Below are positions 39,977-48,594 of a stretch of 64,000 nucleotides of DNA, piece by piece. The notes under the pieces were generated by a model. That model was given only the letters and a program-made list of their open reading frames with translations. It was not told the DNA's origin and ran no database searches. Source of the DNA: Bacteriovoracaceae bacterium. GTDB taxonomy: Bacteria > Bdellovibrionota > Bacteriovoracia > Bacteriovoracales > Bacteriovoracaceae. The position numbers and the translations under genes were made by a program. The first letter of the stretch is position 1. Each line of letters starts with the position of its first letter. Location: the NCBI GenBank assembly GCA_029865945.1, contig JARXAH010000014.1, forward strand, positions 28,726-92,725. Direction: 5' to 3'.

Positions 39977-41794
39977 TTATATTCTTTCGGCCGCAATTAC
40001 GGCAACGGTAACAGGCCTTAGGCCAGGAATTTTTTGCAGTTGCTCAAAGGTTTGCGGACGATACTGACTAATTCTTTGTTTACATTCAAAACTGATGTTA
40101 TTGGATTTTAAAATTTTTTCTAAATTGATTGCAGAAATTTTTAGATTAGTTTTGCTATTCGACCTTGCATGATCCACATTGGCCTTGGCAATGTAGCCCG
40201 CATACTTTTGGGAAATCGCCACTTCTCTTACCACATCCATCCTAAAATTTAGGTCGGCCGCTTCAAGAAATTTTTGTAACTCGACCACAGGATCGAGGGT
40301 TGGTTGCTTAAGCACTTCTCCTATGCGAAGGGTATCGCCTGCACTAGTTTTGACGTCGATTAGGTTTTGTAAAATTTCAACTTCAATCCTTCGCGACTCA
40401 TGGTAATGGTCAATTTGATCATTAAGTTCCATTTTTTTCCGGTAGGAATACATGCGAGTAAAGGAGTTATCCTCACGCATCATTAAGCGATTTTCACAGC
40501 GCGCACTAAAGAGGCGATAGGGTTCATCACGTTTTTCGGTGACTAAATCTTCAATCATGACACCAATGTAAGAGTCGTGGCGCGATAAAATAAGAGGGTC
40601 TTTTTCAAGTAAAGAAAGGGCAGCGTTGGCGCCTGCGATAAATCCTTGTCCAGCAGCTTCCTCATAGCCTGAAGTTCCATTCACTTGTCCGGCGAAGTAA
40701 AGGCCAGGTAAGTTTCGCATTTGAAGCGTAAAGTCGAGTTGAGTTGTATCAACAACGTCGTACTCTACAGCATATCCGTACTGCTCGATAATGGCATCTT
40801 CAAGGCCAGAGATTGTGCGCACAAATTTTTGCTGAATCTCTTTTGGCAACGAAGTTGAAATTCCACTGGGATAGTATGTGTTAAGCTCAAGACCTTCTGG
40901 CTCCAAGAATACGTGATGAATATTTTTGTCTACGTAACGATAGGCCTTATCCTCAAGTGAGGGACAATAGCGAGCGCCGGTTGCCCGTATTTGACCGTTA
41001 TACATGGGCGATTTTTCTTTATTTTCTCTCACAATGCTCAACGTATCCTTGTTGGTGTAGGTGAGATAGCAAGGCACTTGTAGCAGATTTCGGTCATTTT
41101 TTGATGAGTAATGATTCCAATGAAAATTATTAACTAAATCGTCAGATGGCTGAATTTCTAATTTTTGAAAATTGATAGAGTCCTTGTTTATTCGGGGAGG
41201 AGTTCCAGTTTTGAAACGTGTTTCTAGAATTTGAATTCCCTCAAAAATCTGAGATAGGCCATCGGTTGGATCGGCACCAATTCTTCCCCCTTCGGCAACC
41301 TCACTTCCACAATGCAAGACCCCGTTTAGAAAGGTACCTGTTGTCACAATCAGTCGCTTGGTCCTATAGGACCAGGCTTCCGTTTCAATCAGGTATTCCG
41401 ACTCTATTCTGTGAATTTTCTTAACTTTTGCCCGAATAATCGACAAATTTTTAACTTTTTGAAGTTCTTCTTCCATTTTTTTGGCATAAATGTCTTTATC
41501 TATTTGAACTCGGGTTGATTGAAGGGCCGCACCCTTAGATTCATTGAGGGTACGATATTGAATTCCAGACAAATCTGCGATCTTTCCCATGATCCCACCA
41601 AGCGCGTCTATCTCCCGGACGACTTGACCTTTTCCCACACCGCCTATGGATGGGTTGCAAGGCGCAGAGGCGATAGGTACGTCGGGTAAAGTGAGTAAAC
41701 CCACGCGCAAATTGAAGCTAGCAGCGATATGTGCGGCTTCCGAACCCGCATGTCCAGCACCTAAGATGAGAATGTCGTACGTTTCAAGTTTCAT
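39977..41794 (-). CDS. mnmG: tRNA uridine modification enzyme MnmG (GidA)
   Basis: With MnmE it adds aminomethyl or carboxymethylaminomethyl groups to the wobble uridine of certain tRNAs, using FAD. LILGAGHAGSEAA (residues 9-21) is the FAD-binding loop; PCNPSIGGVGKG near 46 and GYEEAAGQGFIAG near 370 are family signatures. 605 residues is usual (about 620). The coding region also contains an exact copy of the TGGTCCTATAGGACCA palindrome at codons reading WSYRT. Confidence 0.97.
   Translation of the reverse strand: MKLETYDILILGAGHAGSEAAHIAASFNLRVGLLTLPDVPIASAPCNPSIGGVGKGQVVREIDALGGIMGKIADLSGIQYRTLNESKGAALQSTRVQIDKDIYAKKMEEELQKVKNLSIIRAKVKKIHRIESEYLIETEAWSYRTKRLIVTTGTFLNGVLHCGSEVAEGGRIGADPTDGLSQIFEGIQILETRFKTGTPPRINKDSINFQKLEIQPSDDLVNNFHWNHYSSKNDRNLLQVPCYLTYTNKDTLSIVRENKEKSPMYNGQIRATGARYCPSLEDKAYRYVDKNIHHVFLEPEGLELNTYYPSGISTSLPKEIQQKFVRTISGLEDAIIEQYGYAVEYDVVDTTQLDFTLQMRNLPGLYFAGQVNGTSGYEEAAGQGFIAGANAALSLLEKDPLILSRHDSYIGVMIEDLVTEKRDEPYRLFSARCENRLMMREDNSFTRMYSYRKKMELNDQIDHYHESRRIEVEILQNLIDVKTSAGDTLRIGEVLKQPTLDPVVELQKFLEAADLNFRMDVVREVAISQKYAGYIAKANVDHARSNSKTNLKISAINLEKILKSNNISFECKQRISQYRPQTFEQLQKIPGLRPVTVAVIAAERI
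41359..41374. promoter_or_regulatory. 16-bp parS-like palindrome, exact copy inside mnmG
   Basis: TGGTCCTATAGGACCA, a perfect palindrome identical to that at 43217-43232. It encodes residues WSYRT in MnmG, so it is embedded in coding sequence as parS sites often are. It shares 10 of 16 positions with the local parS (TGTTCCACGTGGAACA) and differs at the positions (3, 7, 8 and their mirror partners) where related ParB-family sites are known to diverge. Confidence 0.55.
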
Positions 41795-41823
41795 AGACCT
41801 CGTGACGCTCCATTTTTATAAAA

Positions 41824-41839
41824 TGTTCCACGTGGAACA
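41824..41839. promoter_or_regulatory. parS: parS site 1
   Basis: TGTTCCACGTGGAACA, a perfect 16-bp palindrome matching the bacterial parS consensus. It lies between mnmE and mnmG, about 5 kb left of oriC. An adjacent half site (TGTGGAACA, from 41841) follows after one base and could strengthen ParB loading. Confidence 0.92.
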
Positions 41840-41859
41840 TTGTGGAACATTTTCTTTTT

Positions 41860-43203
41860 TTACTTTCCGATGCAAAAATTTGAAAAAATATAGTTCATTA
41901 CTTCATTAACTTCATAGTCAGCAGAGATTTTTTGAAGCAGGGTTTCAATTGAGCGAAACTCTTGATCTAAAATTGCAATGTCATATTTGTTTTTAATGTA
42001 ACTATCATATGTATGACAATAAGGTTTCAAAGATTCTAAGATATTCTTAAATTTTTGTGCTAAATAGACTTCCTCTCCACCGCTAAAAGCATCTTTTAAT
42101 TTACGTTTTGCCAACTTAAAGACAAAGGATAACTCTTCAAATCCACTATCCTTATTAAATCTGCCAATCTTTTCGTTAATCACTGTCTCTTTTGAAAAGG
42201 ATTCTAATAAAAGATCAAATTTGCGGCCTTCAAAATCTTGATTTTTGCTATCTGGTGGCATAACTAAAATTTTAAAAAAAGAATCTTCGAGCAATTTTCT
42301 CGACCGATCCATACCTTCTTGCTCAATAATATCTTGGGAATCGCGAATTCCGGCCGTATCAATAAGCTCAAATGTTTCACCCTCGAAGTTTACTGTTTGA
42401 GAAACGTAATCCCTAGTCGTGCCGGGGATGCTAGAGACGATAGAGCGTTTCTCTTGTAGTAAAAGGTTAAAAAGGGTGCTTTTGCCTGCGTTTGTTTGCC
42501 CGAATAAAACAATTTGAGGGATAAACCAACTTTTTCCAATCGTATTGTGACGAAATAATTTACTTAAGGCATGATACAAATTGTTCCACGTGGAACATAT
42601 TTCTAAAAATGTATGCTCCTCATCAACGTCCTCTGAAAAATCAATTAACATCTCAATGGCAGCACGGTGGCGCATAGAATTAATTCTTAAGGTCATCAAT
42701 ATTTCATTTAGATCGACCTTGTTGAGCCGTGATGCAAAATCAAGCATAGTCTCCGACTTGGCATTTAATCTAATGCTAAGACGCTCTAGTTCCAATAAAT
42801 CCATTTTACCATTTCTAAATGCTCTAAATGAAAACTCGCCAGGCAGCGCATGTCTGAAATTTTCAATGCAAGAAAGCATGGCAAGAGCTTGCTCTACTAT
42901 CAGCATATTTCCATGGAAAGAAATCTCAAGAACATCTTCTCCGGTGAAGCTTGCAGGTGAGGGAAAATACACTGCTAAGACATTATCTAAAATGATTGAG
43001 TTATTTTTAAAAAAGTCTACAAGTAAAGATTTACGTGGATGATTGAGACAGTCGGGGAGCTTGGGAATATAAGCACATAAGCTATAAAAATTTGCTCTCT
43101 TTCCGCTTATACGCACCACCGCCACGGCCGATGTGCCTGGGGGGGTGATGAGCGCAAAAATCGTGTGCCTTAAATCAAAATTAGGTAACTCATTGAAATC
43201 CAT
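41860..43203 (-). CDS. mnmE: tRNA modification GTPase MnmE (TrmE)
   Basis: The GTPase partner of MnmG. The N-terminal tetrahydrofolate-binding domain has FALITPPGTSAVAVVRISG. The G domain is inserted, with GQTNAGKSTLFNLL near residue 220 and IPGTTRDYV and DTAGIRDSQD following. The C terminus ends FCIGK, the conserved Cys motif of MnmE. Start: a TTG at 43215 is in frame, but the ATG at 43203 fits the family better. The region contains the second parS site, and the TGGTCCTATAGGACCA palindrome lies in the 31 bases between the yidC stop and the ATG. Confidence 0.96.
   Translation of the reverse strand: MDFNELPNFDLRHTIFALITPPGTSAVAVVRISGKRANFYSLCAYIPKLPDCLNHPRKSLLVDFFKNNSIILDNVLAVYFPSPASFTGEDVLEISFHGNMLIVEQALAMLSCIENFRHALPGEFSFRAFRNGKMDLLELERLSIRLNAKSETMLDFASRLNKVDLNEILMTLRINSMRHRAAIEMLIDFSEDVDEEHTFLEICSTWNNLYHALSKLFRHNTIGKSWFIPQIVLFGQTNAGKSTLFNLLLQEKRSIVSSIPGTTRDYVSQTVNFEGETFELIDTAGIRDSQDIIEQEGMDRSRKLLEDSFFKILVMPPDSKNQDFEGRKFDLLLESFSKETVINEKIGRFNKDSGFEELSFVFKLAKRKLKDAFSGGEEVYLAQKFKNILESLKPYCHTYDSYIKNKYDIAILDQEFRSIETLLQKISADYEVNEVMNYIFSNFCIGK
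42582..42597. promoter_or_regulatory. parS: parS site 2, inside mnmE
   Basis: A second perfect TGTTCCACGTGGAACA, 758 bp from site 1 and within the mnmE coding sequence. Both sites lie between parAB and oriC on the left arm, the usual position for ParB loading. Confidence 0.92.
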
Positions 43204-43216
43204 AGACCAAACCAAA

Positions 43217-43232
43217 TGGTCCTATAGGACCA
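43217..43232. promoter_or_regulatory. 16-bp parS-like palindrome, exact copy upstream of mnmE
   Basis: A perfect TGGTCCTATAGGACCA in the yidC-mnmE gap, starting 2 bases past the yidC stop. As RNA it could form a short hairpin near the mnmE start; as DNA it is a dyad site. The exact copy inside mnmG, where no translational start exists, favours the DNA-site reading. Confidence 0.55.
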
Positions 43233-43234
43233 AC

Positions 43235-44701
43235 TTAAGATTTTATGCGGTTAAAAACAAAAAATTGTTGTCCTATTCCAGCACAAGTTGAGACTAAAAT
43301 ATAGAGATTTAGACCACTAGGTAAATCCTTCATAAAAAACCCAAAAATGAGGGGCATGAATAACATAATTTTTTGCTGAGTTTTATCTGTTATGGTCGAA
43401 GGCGTGATTTTTTGCTGAAAAAACATCGAAGCAGTCATCAACGCTGGTAATACATAAAATGGATCTTTTAAGCTCAAGTCATGAATCCAAAAATAAAAAG
43501 GCGCATGAAGCAATTCCACTGAATTATATAAAACAGAATAGAGAGCAAAAAACACAGGCATTTGTAGCAATAACGGAAGACACCCAGATAGCGGGTTAAC
43601 TTTATGACGCTTAAAAAGCTCCATTGTTTCTTTTTGCATTGAGGCGGGATCGTCTTTAAAGCGTTCTTTCAATTTTTGAATTTCAGGTTGCAATTTCTGC
43701 ATTCGCTTCATCCCCTTGAGCGATGAAAATTGCAAAGGAAACGTTATTAACCGAATAAGAAGCGTCAAAAGAATAATCGCAAGTCCGTAATTCTCACCAA
43801 TGAAAAATAATTTTTTAAGCAACCACAGAATAGGTATGGCCAAAAAAGAAAACATCCCAAAATCAATGGTTCTGTGTAAATTAAATCCAAGGTTCTTTAA
43901 CCGCTCATAGTCTTTCGTAAAGAAGCCAAAAAGTACCTGATCATTTTTATCTATTTTAGGTGCAACATTTAATCCGTAATTTGCTCCTTGAAACTGTACA
44001 AAGGTTTTAGTCGGGAAAACCAATCCGTAAAAATGATACTGAAAATCAAGCCCAATCCATTGCATAACACCCTGAGTGGCTTCCGTTTTGCTGGCATCAA
44101 ATTGATTATATCCTTCCGCTAAGTAAATAAACTTCTTAACCGTGCTTGATATTTCAAAAGTATTGTCCGTTAAAAATGCAAATTTTGGAGAAATAGGAAA
44201 AAAATTACTAAACTTTATAAAGTCCTTACTCAAACTAATAGTAAATCCTGAAGTGCCATCCGAAGACTGAATTTGAAACTCTTCCTCAGATTTCTTAACA
44301 AGTTGGTACTTAAGTTGTTTATTTCCGAGATCTACTTTAAAGAAAGTTTTTTCACCAAATATAATATTCGCTTTATCTGCGGCCATGGGCGATTGAAGAA
44401 TCTCAAAACTTAAATCGCTCTTAAATTTAAAGCTCCAGCCTGCAGATGAAATCCATTCCTCTGAAACCGCCAAATCTGCTACAACCGGTACATCTGCCGT
44501 GTTGGAAGTAGAAGTTGTATTAAGTTGCGGCCCATCTTTACTTTGTTGACTTTGTTGTCCAGCGACTACTGGTGCAGCAACATTTTCTTGATTAGGAGTG
44601 AATGTCGTAGGCTGCTTCTCTGGATTAAGAAATTGCCATCCAACAAGCACGATTGCTGAAAGCACAACCGCAAGAAGTGCGTTTTTTTGATCTTTTTCCA
44701 T
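43235..44701 (-). CDS. yidC: membrane protein insertase YidC
   Basis: YidC inserts and folds inner-membrane proteins, including F0 subunits. The N-terminal helix (NALLAVVLSAIVLVGWQFL) is followed by a large periplasmic beta domain (residues about 75-290) and the conserved five-helix insertase core (LKGMKRMQKLQPEIQKLKE, NPLSGCLPLLLQMPVFFALY). 488 residues indicates the long Gram-negative form. The usual yidD gene is absent: only 60 bases separate yidC from rnpA. Confidence 0.97.
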   Translation of the reverse strand: MEKDQKNALLAVVLSAIVLVGWQFLNPEKQPTTFTPNQENVAAPVVAGQQSQQSKDGPQLNTTSTSNTADVPVVADLAVSEEWISSAGWSFKFKSDLSFEILQSPMAADKANIIFGEKTFFKVDLGNKQLKYQLVKKSEEEFQIQSSDGTSGFTISLSKDFIKFSNFFPISPKFAFLTDNTFEISSTVKKFIYLAEGYNQFDASKTEATQGVMQWIGLDFQYHFYGLVFPTKTFVQFQGANYGLNVAPKIDKNDQVLFGFFTKDYERLKNLGFNLHRTIDFGMFSFLAIPILWLLKKLFFIGENYGLAIILLTLLIRLITFPLQFSSLKGMKRMQKLQPEIQKLKERFKDDPASMQKETMELFKRHKVNPLSGCLPLLLQMPVFFALYSVLYNSVELLHAPFYFWIHDLSLKDPFYVLPALMTASMFFQQKITPSTITDKTQQKIMLFMPLIFGFFMKDLPSGLNLYILVSTCAGIGQQFFVFNRIKS

Positions 44702-44761
44702 ATGAAAATTCCTCAGGAGCAGAAAAGTTTAATCTAAAAAATTAAATTAATTTATTATTTT

Positions 44762-45163
44762 TTAAGAGACAAGTTCACCTTGATTGGACTTACTTTGAGA
44801 TTTACTCAATGGGAAGTTAGACAATTGGATCAAAAATCTATCTATTGACTTCTTAAGCGTACCAACCTCAGGATTAGTCACGACAAATAAATAATGTAAG
44901 TGAAAAAATCGAGGCTTATTGAGTCTAAAAAAAGATCTAATCTCACGCTTCAATCTATTTCGTACAACCGAGTTCCCAACTTTGGTAGAAACACTAATCC
45001 CTATCTTTTTAGTTTCAGAAATATGTTTTTTAAAATAAACGATGAGCCCATCGCCTCGATAGCGCTGGGATTCAGTTTTTAAAAAATTAAAATCATCTTT
45101 CGATCGTAAACGATCGGTTTTACTAAATTCTAAAGAAAAATTATCTAACTTATTATTTTCCAC
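44762..45163 (-). CDS. rnpA: ribonuclease P protein component
   Basis: The protein subunit of RNase P, which matures tRNA 5' ends. The signature reads [14 protein letters not shown] (near residue 70), preceded by the [11 protein letters not shown] start. The GTG start at 45163 lies inside the end of rpmH (11-bp overlap), a common arrangement. The N-terminal 16 residues extend beyond the usual domain; the C terminus ends shortly after the last helix. Confidence 0.94.
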   Translation of the reverse strand: MENNKLDNFSLEFSKTDRLRSKDDFNFLKTESQRYRGDGLIVYFKKHISETKKIGISVSTKVGNSVVRNRLKREIRSFFRLNKPRFFHLHYLFVVTNPEVGTLKKSIDRFLIQLSNFPLSKSQSKSNQGELVS

Positions 45164-45305
45164 TTACTTTAACAGTAAGAAGCTTTCGCCCCTTAGCTCT
45201 TCTGCGGTTAACAATCTTGGCACCATCGGGACTTGCCATTCTCGCTAGGAAGCCGTGCTTTCTCAAGCGTTTCAATCGTTTTGGTTGCCACGTTCTTTTT
45301 GACAT
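45153..45305 (-). CDS. rpmH: 50S ribosomal protein L34
   Basis: A 50-residue ribosomal protein, too short for many gene finders. It begins [19 protein letters not shown], and continues with [20 protein letters not shown], the universal L34 pattern, with a short extra tail ([10 protein letters not shown]). It overlaps rnpA by 11 bases. A TTGACT-N16-TATAAA promoter lies 70-97 bases upstream. The divergent gene is dnaA, the classical rpmH-dnaA pairing. Confidence 0.97.
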   Translation of the reverse strand: MSKRTWQPKRLKRLRKHGFLARMASPDGAKIVNRRRAKGRKLLTVKVSGK

Positions 45306-45374
45306 AAATCCTCACAAATTAACAAGCTAACGTTAAACGTTAACACAAAAAAATAGAATAGCAGAATTTGTATT

Positions 45375-45402
45375 TTTATAGAAGAATGTAGGCCTTAGTC
45401 AA
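45375..45402 (-). promoter_or_regulatory. sigma70-type promoter of rpmH-rnpA-yidC
   Basis: On the minus strand, TTGACT (45402-45397) and TATAAA (45380-45375) are separated by 16 bases. It faces rpmH, giving a leader of about 60 bases. The plus-strand side towards dnaA lacks an equally clear pair, although TACACT lies about 22 bases before the dnaA ATG. Confidence 0.6.
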
Positions 45403-45474
45403 TAGACAAGTGTTCCTGATAAAAATTAAACTAGGTAACCTTAGAAAAAATACACTAAAAAGACAAAAATTATA

Positions 45475-47004
45475 ATGAACGATCAAAACTCCTTCCCTTT
45501 ATCTCAGTTTTTTGAAGAAACGAATCCACCTGCTCAAAAAATCGACAAACAAGTGAGTACATTTTCACAACAAGGAGACTTGGAGCTTTTTTCAAGCGAA
45601 ATAAAAAATGCGTTCAAACAAAAACTTGGTGAGCAAAGATTTACGTTTTTACAAATAGAACAGCTCAAACTAAAAAACATGACCGATGTGGCCATCAGTT
45701 TTAGTGTGCCGACCACCTTCATTAAGCGATTAATTGAAATGCAATCCATGGAGATAATCAAAGAGACTACCTTGCATTTGTTTGGAAAAAACTTCGAGAT
45801 CGATATTCAAGTCGAAGGAAGTGAATCAAAAGAGGTCATCCTTCCTGCCGCCACCCCTGTTAATAAACAAAATCGCCAGGTAAAAGATTTTTCGTTCCAG
45901 TTAACAGAAATGACTTCCACTCACGAAGAAACTTTGGCGCAAGCATCGAGTACCATTATTTCCAATATTTCTCCCTCTCTCCCAGGTGGGCAATCCATCG
46001 ACAAAAAAAGAATTTTTAGCAATTTTATCGTAGGCCCTTCTAATAACTTGGCCCACGCCGCCGCAGTTGCGGTTGCAAAAAATCCCGGCAACATCTATCA
46101 ATCGCTCTACATTCATGGAAATTCTGGTTTAGGTAAAACTCACCTGCTACACGCTATCGCTAATTACGTCCTTGAACAAAAACCAACAGAGCGAATATTT
46201 ATTACCACGGCGACCGAATTCATGTCGGAAATGATCGCGGCCATGCAGGAAAAATCGATCCATATTTTTAGAAAAAAATATTACGAACTTGTCGACATTC
46301 TCATGATTGACGACATTCACGAGCTTAAAAACCGTGAAGGAACCCAAAATGAATTTTTCCATGTCTTCAACGAGCTTCAGCGCAGAAAGAAACAACTCGT
46401 CTTTACCTCAGATAAAGACCCAAAAGAAATTCATGGAATAGAGGACCGAATTCGCACTCGGCTTTCATCAGCACTAGTAATTGAAATTCAACTTCCCGAC
46501 CTTGAAACTAGAATTGCCATCTTAAAGAAGAAGGCGGTTGATAAAGATATCTACCTTCCGGATGATGTGGTAAATCTCATCGCGAGCAGCATTAAAAGTA
46601 ATATCAGAGAATTGGAAGGATCCCTAATTAAACTTGGCGCCTACTCCTCTATTTACAAAGTAGATATCGATCTTGATATTGCAAAAGAACAATTAAAAAT
46701 TGACGATGATGAGGGACAAAAATCCACTACTGTGGAAACCGTCACCAAAGCAGTTGGCCAATATTTTAAAATTCCCATCCCAGATATCAAATCAAAAGTG
46801 CGCAATAAAGACATCACTGTCGCAAGACATGTGGCGATGTATTTGAGCTACTATATTGCCAGGGCAACACTTCAAGAAATCGGACTTTTCTTTGGAAAAC
46901 GAGACCACACATCCATTATCCATGCGATTAAAAAAGTGAAGCAACAACAAAAATCAGATCCAAGTTATTCACATATGATCTACGAAATCGAAACTAAACT
47001 TTAG
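45475..47004 (+). CDS. dnaA: chromosomal replication initiator DnaA
   Basis: DnaA binds DnaA boxes and melts the origin. Domain I covers residues about 30-110 and a variable linker follows. The AAA+ domain has Walker A GNSGLGKTHLLHAI (near 217) and Walker B ILMIDDIHEL; the sensor-box segment includes RTRLSSALVIEIQLPD. Domain IV holds the signature DITVARHVAMYLSYYIAR and GKRDHTSIIHAIKKV. 509 residues is slightly long owing to the N terminus. No SD sequence precedes the ATG. Confidence 0.98.
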   Translation: MNDQNSFPLSQFFEETNPPAQKIDKQVSTFSQQGDLELFSSEIKNAFKQKLGEQRFTFLQIEQLKLKNMTDVAISFSVPTTFIKRLIEMQSMEIIKETTLHLFGKNFEIDIQVEGSESKEVILPAATPVNKQNRQVKDFSFQLTEMTSTHEETLAQASSTIISNISPSLPGGQSIDKKRIFSNFIVGPSNNLAHAAAVAVAKNPGNIYQSLYIHGNSGLGKTHLLHAIANYVLEQKPTERIFITTATEFMSEMIAAMQEKSIHIFRKKYYELVDILMIDDIHELKNREGTQNEFFHVFNELQRRKKQLVFTSDKDPKEIHGIEDRIRTRLSSALVIEIQLPDLETRIAILKKKAVDKDIYLPDDVVNLIASSIKSNIRELEGSLIKLGAYSSIYKVDIDLDIAKEQLKIDDDEGQKSTTVETVTKAVGQYFKIPIPDIKSKVRNKDITVARHVAMYLSYYIARATLQEIGLFFGKRDHTSIIHAIKKVKQQQKSDPSYSHMIYEIETKL

Positions 47005-47438
47005 AAATCCCAAGTTATTCACAATGCATTGTGAGTAACTCACCTTGAAAATCCTTAATCATTCCGGTACCTTAAGAAGTTATTCACAATACTCACATGA
47101 TGTGAATAACTTTAATGTGAATTTGTGAGTAAAGTTATTCACATTCACAACGAAATTGTGAATAACTCTTGAAAGTTACTCACAATTTCAGTTTTTAGCG
47201 ATTCCTCTAAAAAGTTATTCACATTTCCATGTGAGTAACTAAGAATTTATGTGAATAAGTTGGCTTCAAGGGGGAAATTTTGTTAGATTACCTTAGAATA
47301 TCTTTTGAGTTATCAAATGATATTCACGGCCGCAAGTGGGTATAACCTATTGAAATAAAACGTATTTCAGGAAGTTATTCACAGTATTCACGGTTAGTAT
47401 TAGTTATTTATATATATTAAATATTAAATACAATAATT
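47005..47438 (+). other. oriC: replication origin oriC (DnaA-box cluster and AT-rich region)
   Basis: The 434-bp dnaA-dnaN gap contains 12 exact boxes of two alternating types. TTATTCACA occurs at 47015, 47080, 47135, 47215 and 47375 on plus and at 47101, 47157 and 47250 on minus. TTACTCACA occurs at 47176 on plus and at 47030, 47124 and 47230 on minus. A near match (ATACTCACA) lies at 47089. The stretch after the last box (47390-47438) is almost only A and T, the likely DNA unwinding element, adjacent to dnaN. No coding sequence is present. Confidence 0.95.
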
Positions 47439-48572
47439 ATGAACAATCTAATTAATGAAATGATTCTTGATACTGACTTACTTAAGGAGGCCATCTTTAA
47501 GATAAGTACGGTCATCGAAAAGAAAGTAAACAGGCCAATACTGGGACACTGTTTATTTCAATCTAATCAATCTGAATTGACGATTGTGGGAACTGACCTA
47601 GAGATTACCTGCAAAGTTAAAATTCCTCTTCAAACGCCCATTAAAGAGCCTTTTTCGGTATGTATCGCCATAAAAGGTTTAACGGAAACCGTAAGAGAGT
47701 TACCTGGTGATAAGGTGCATATTCACCTCGACCCAGAAAACCACTTTTTAAATTTTGAATCTGAGCAATTGAAGTTCTCACTCGTTTATATGAAAGATGA
47801 CGAATTTCCGGCCTTCCATTATGAACTCAAGGGAACTCAATTTTCCATTGATTCCTTGTTATTTGCTAAAATGCTTGGACAATACTCCTACGCAATGTCG
47901 AATGATGAGACGAGAATTTTTCTCAATGGATTATTTTTCCAACATATTAACAATAAGCTTCGATTTGTTTCCATCGATGGACATAGACTTGCTATGGGAC
48001 AACTTGCTTTTGAATTAGAGGCGAGCGAATCCTTGAAAAGTGGAATTATTATTCCCAAAAAGGGCGTACTTGAAGCAAAAAAAGTGGCCGAATCGAGTGT
48101 AAGTCCAGAAATTAATATTTGGTTAGATGAAGGTCTAATTATTTTATGTACGGAAAATACCCAGCTTTCTATTAGACTCATTAATCGCGATTACCCTAAC
48201 TATCAGGCGGTCATTCCAGCGACGACAAATTATAATATTCAAATTAAAAAATCTGAACTTGCTCAATGTGTAAAAAGAGTAAAAATATTTTCCAACGAAC
48301 AAACCCAAGGTATCAAGCTTCATTTAAGGGATAAAACTCTAGAAATTTCCAGCTCCAATTCATCGCTAGGTAAGGCACAAGAAAAAATTACTTGTGACTA
48401 CGAAGGCAATGAAATTGAATTCGGACTCAATGCTAAGTATCTTCAAGATACGTTAAGTAATATTGAAGGCGAGCAACTTTCCATCCATTTTAATAATCCG
48501 CAAGGCCCGATTTTATTTCAATCACCCCAAGACACCAAAGGCTTTGGGATCATCATGCCTTTAAAGGTATAG
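47439..48572 (+). CDS. dnaN: DNA polymerase III beta subunit (sliding clamp)
   Basis: The ring-shaped clamp that tethers the polymerase. The three-fold clamp pattern is visible: VNRPILGHCLFQ near 30, the central SIDGHRLAMG, and the C-terminal end PLKV typical of clamps (MPLKV, compare MPMRL). The in-frame ATG at 47460 (MILDTDLL) matches family N termini better than 47439, but neither has an SD sequence. 377 residues is normal. It follows oriC directly. Confidence 0.96.
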   Translation: MNNLINEMILDTDLLKEAIFKISTVIEKKVNRPILGHCLFQSNQSELTIVGTDLEITCKVKIPLQTPIKEPFSVCIAIKGLTETVRELPGDKVHIHLDPENHFLNFESEQLKFSLVYMKDDEFPAFHYELKGTQFSIDSLLFAKMLGQYSYAMSNDETRIFLNGLFFQHINNKLRFVSIDGHRLAMGQLAFELEASESLKSGIIIPKKGVLEAKKVAESSVSPEINIWLDEGLIILCTENTQLSIRLINRDYPNYQAVIPATTNYNIQIKKSELAQCVKRVKIFSNEQTQGIKLHLRDKTLEISSSNSSLGKAQEKITCDYEGNEIEFGLNAKYLQDTLSNIEGEQLSIHFNNPQGPILFQSPQDTKGFGIIMPLKV

Positions 48573-48594
48573 TTTTTCTGGTGATATTGTTGGA

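Noticed and set aside
41841..41850. A third parS site next to site 1
   Set aside because: Only half of the palindrome (TGTGGAACA) is present; recorded as a half site.
42581..43042. Plus-strand open frame of 153 codons
   Set aside because: It lies antisense to the well conserved mnmE gene and starts inside parS.
47005..47438. Regularly spaced short repeats that could look like a CRISPR array
   Set aside because: The units are 9-bp DnaA boxes in both orientations with irregular spacing in the dnaA-dnaN gap; there are no 25-35 bp repeats and no cas genes.
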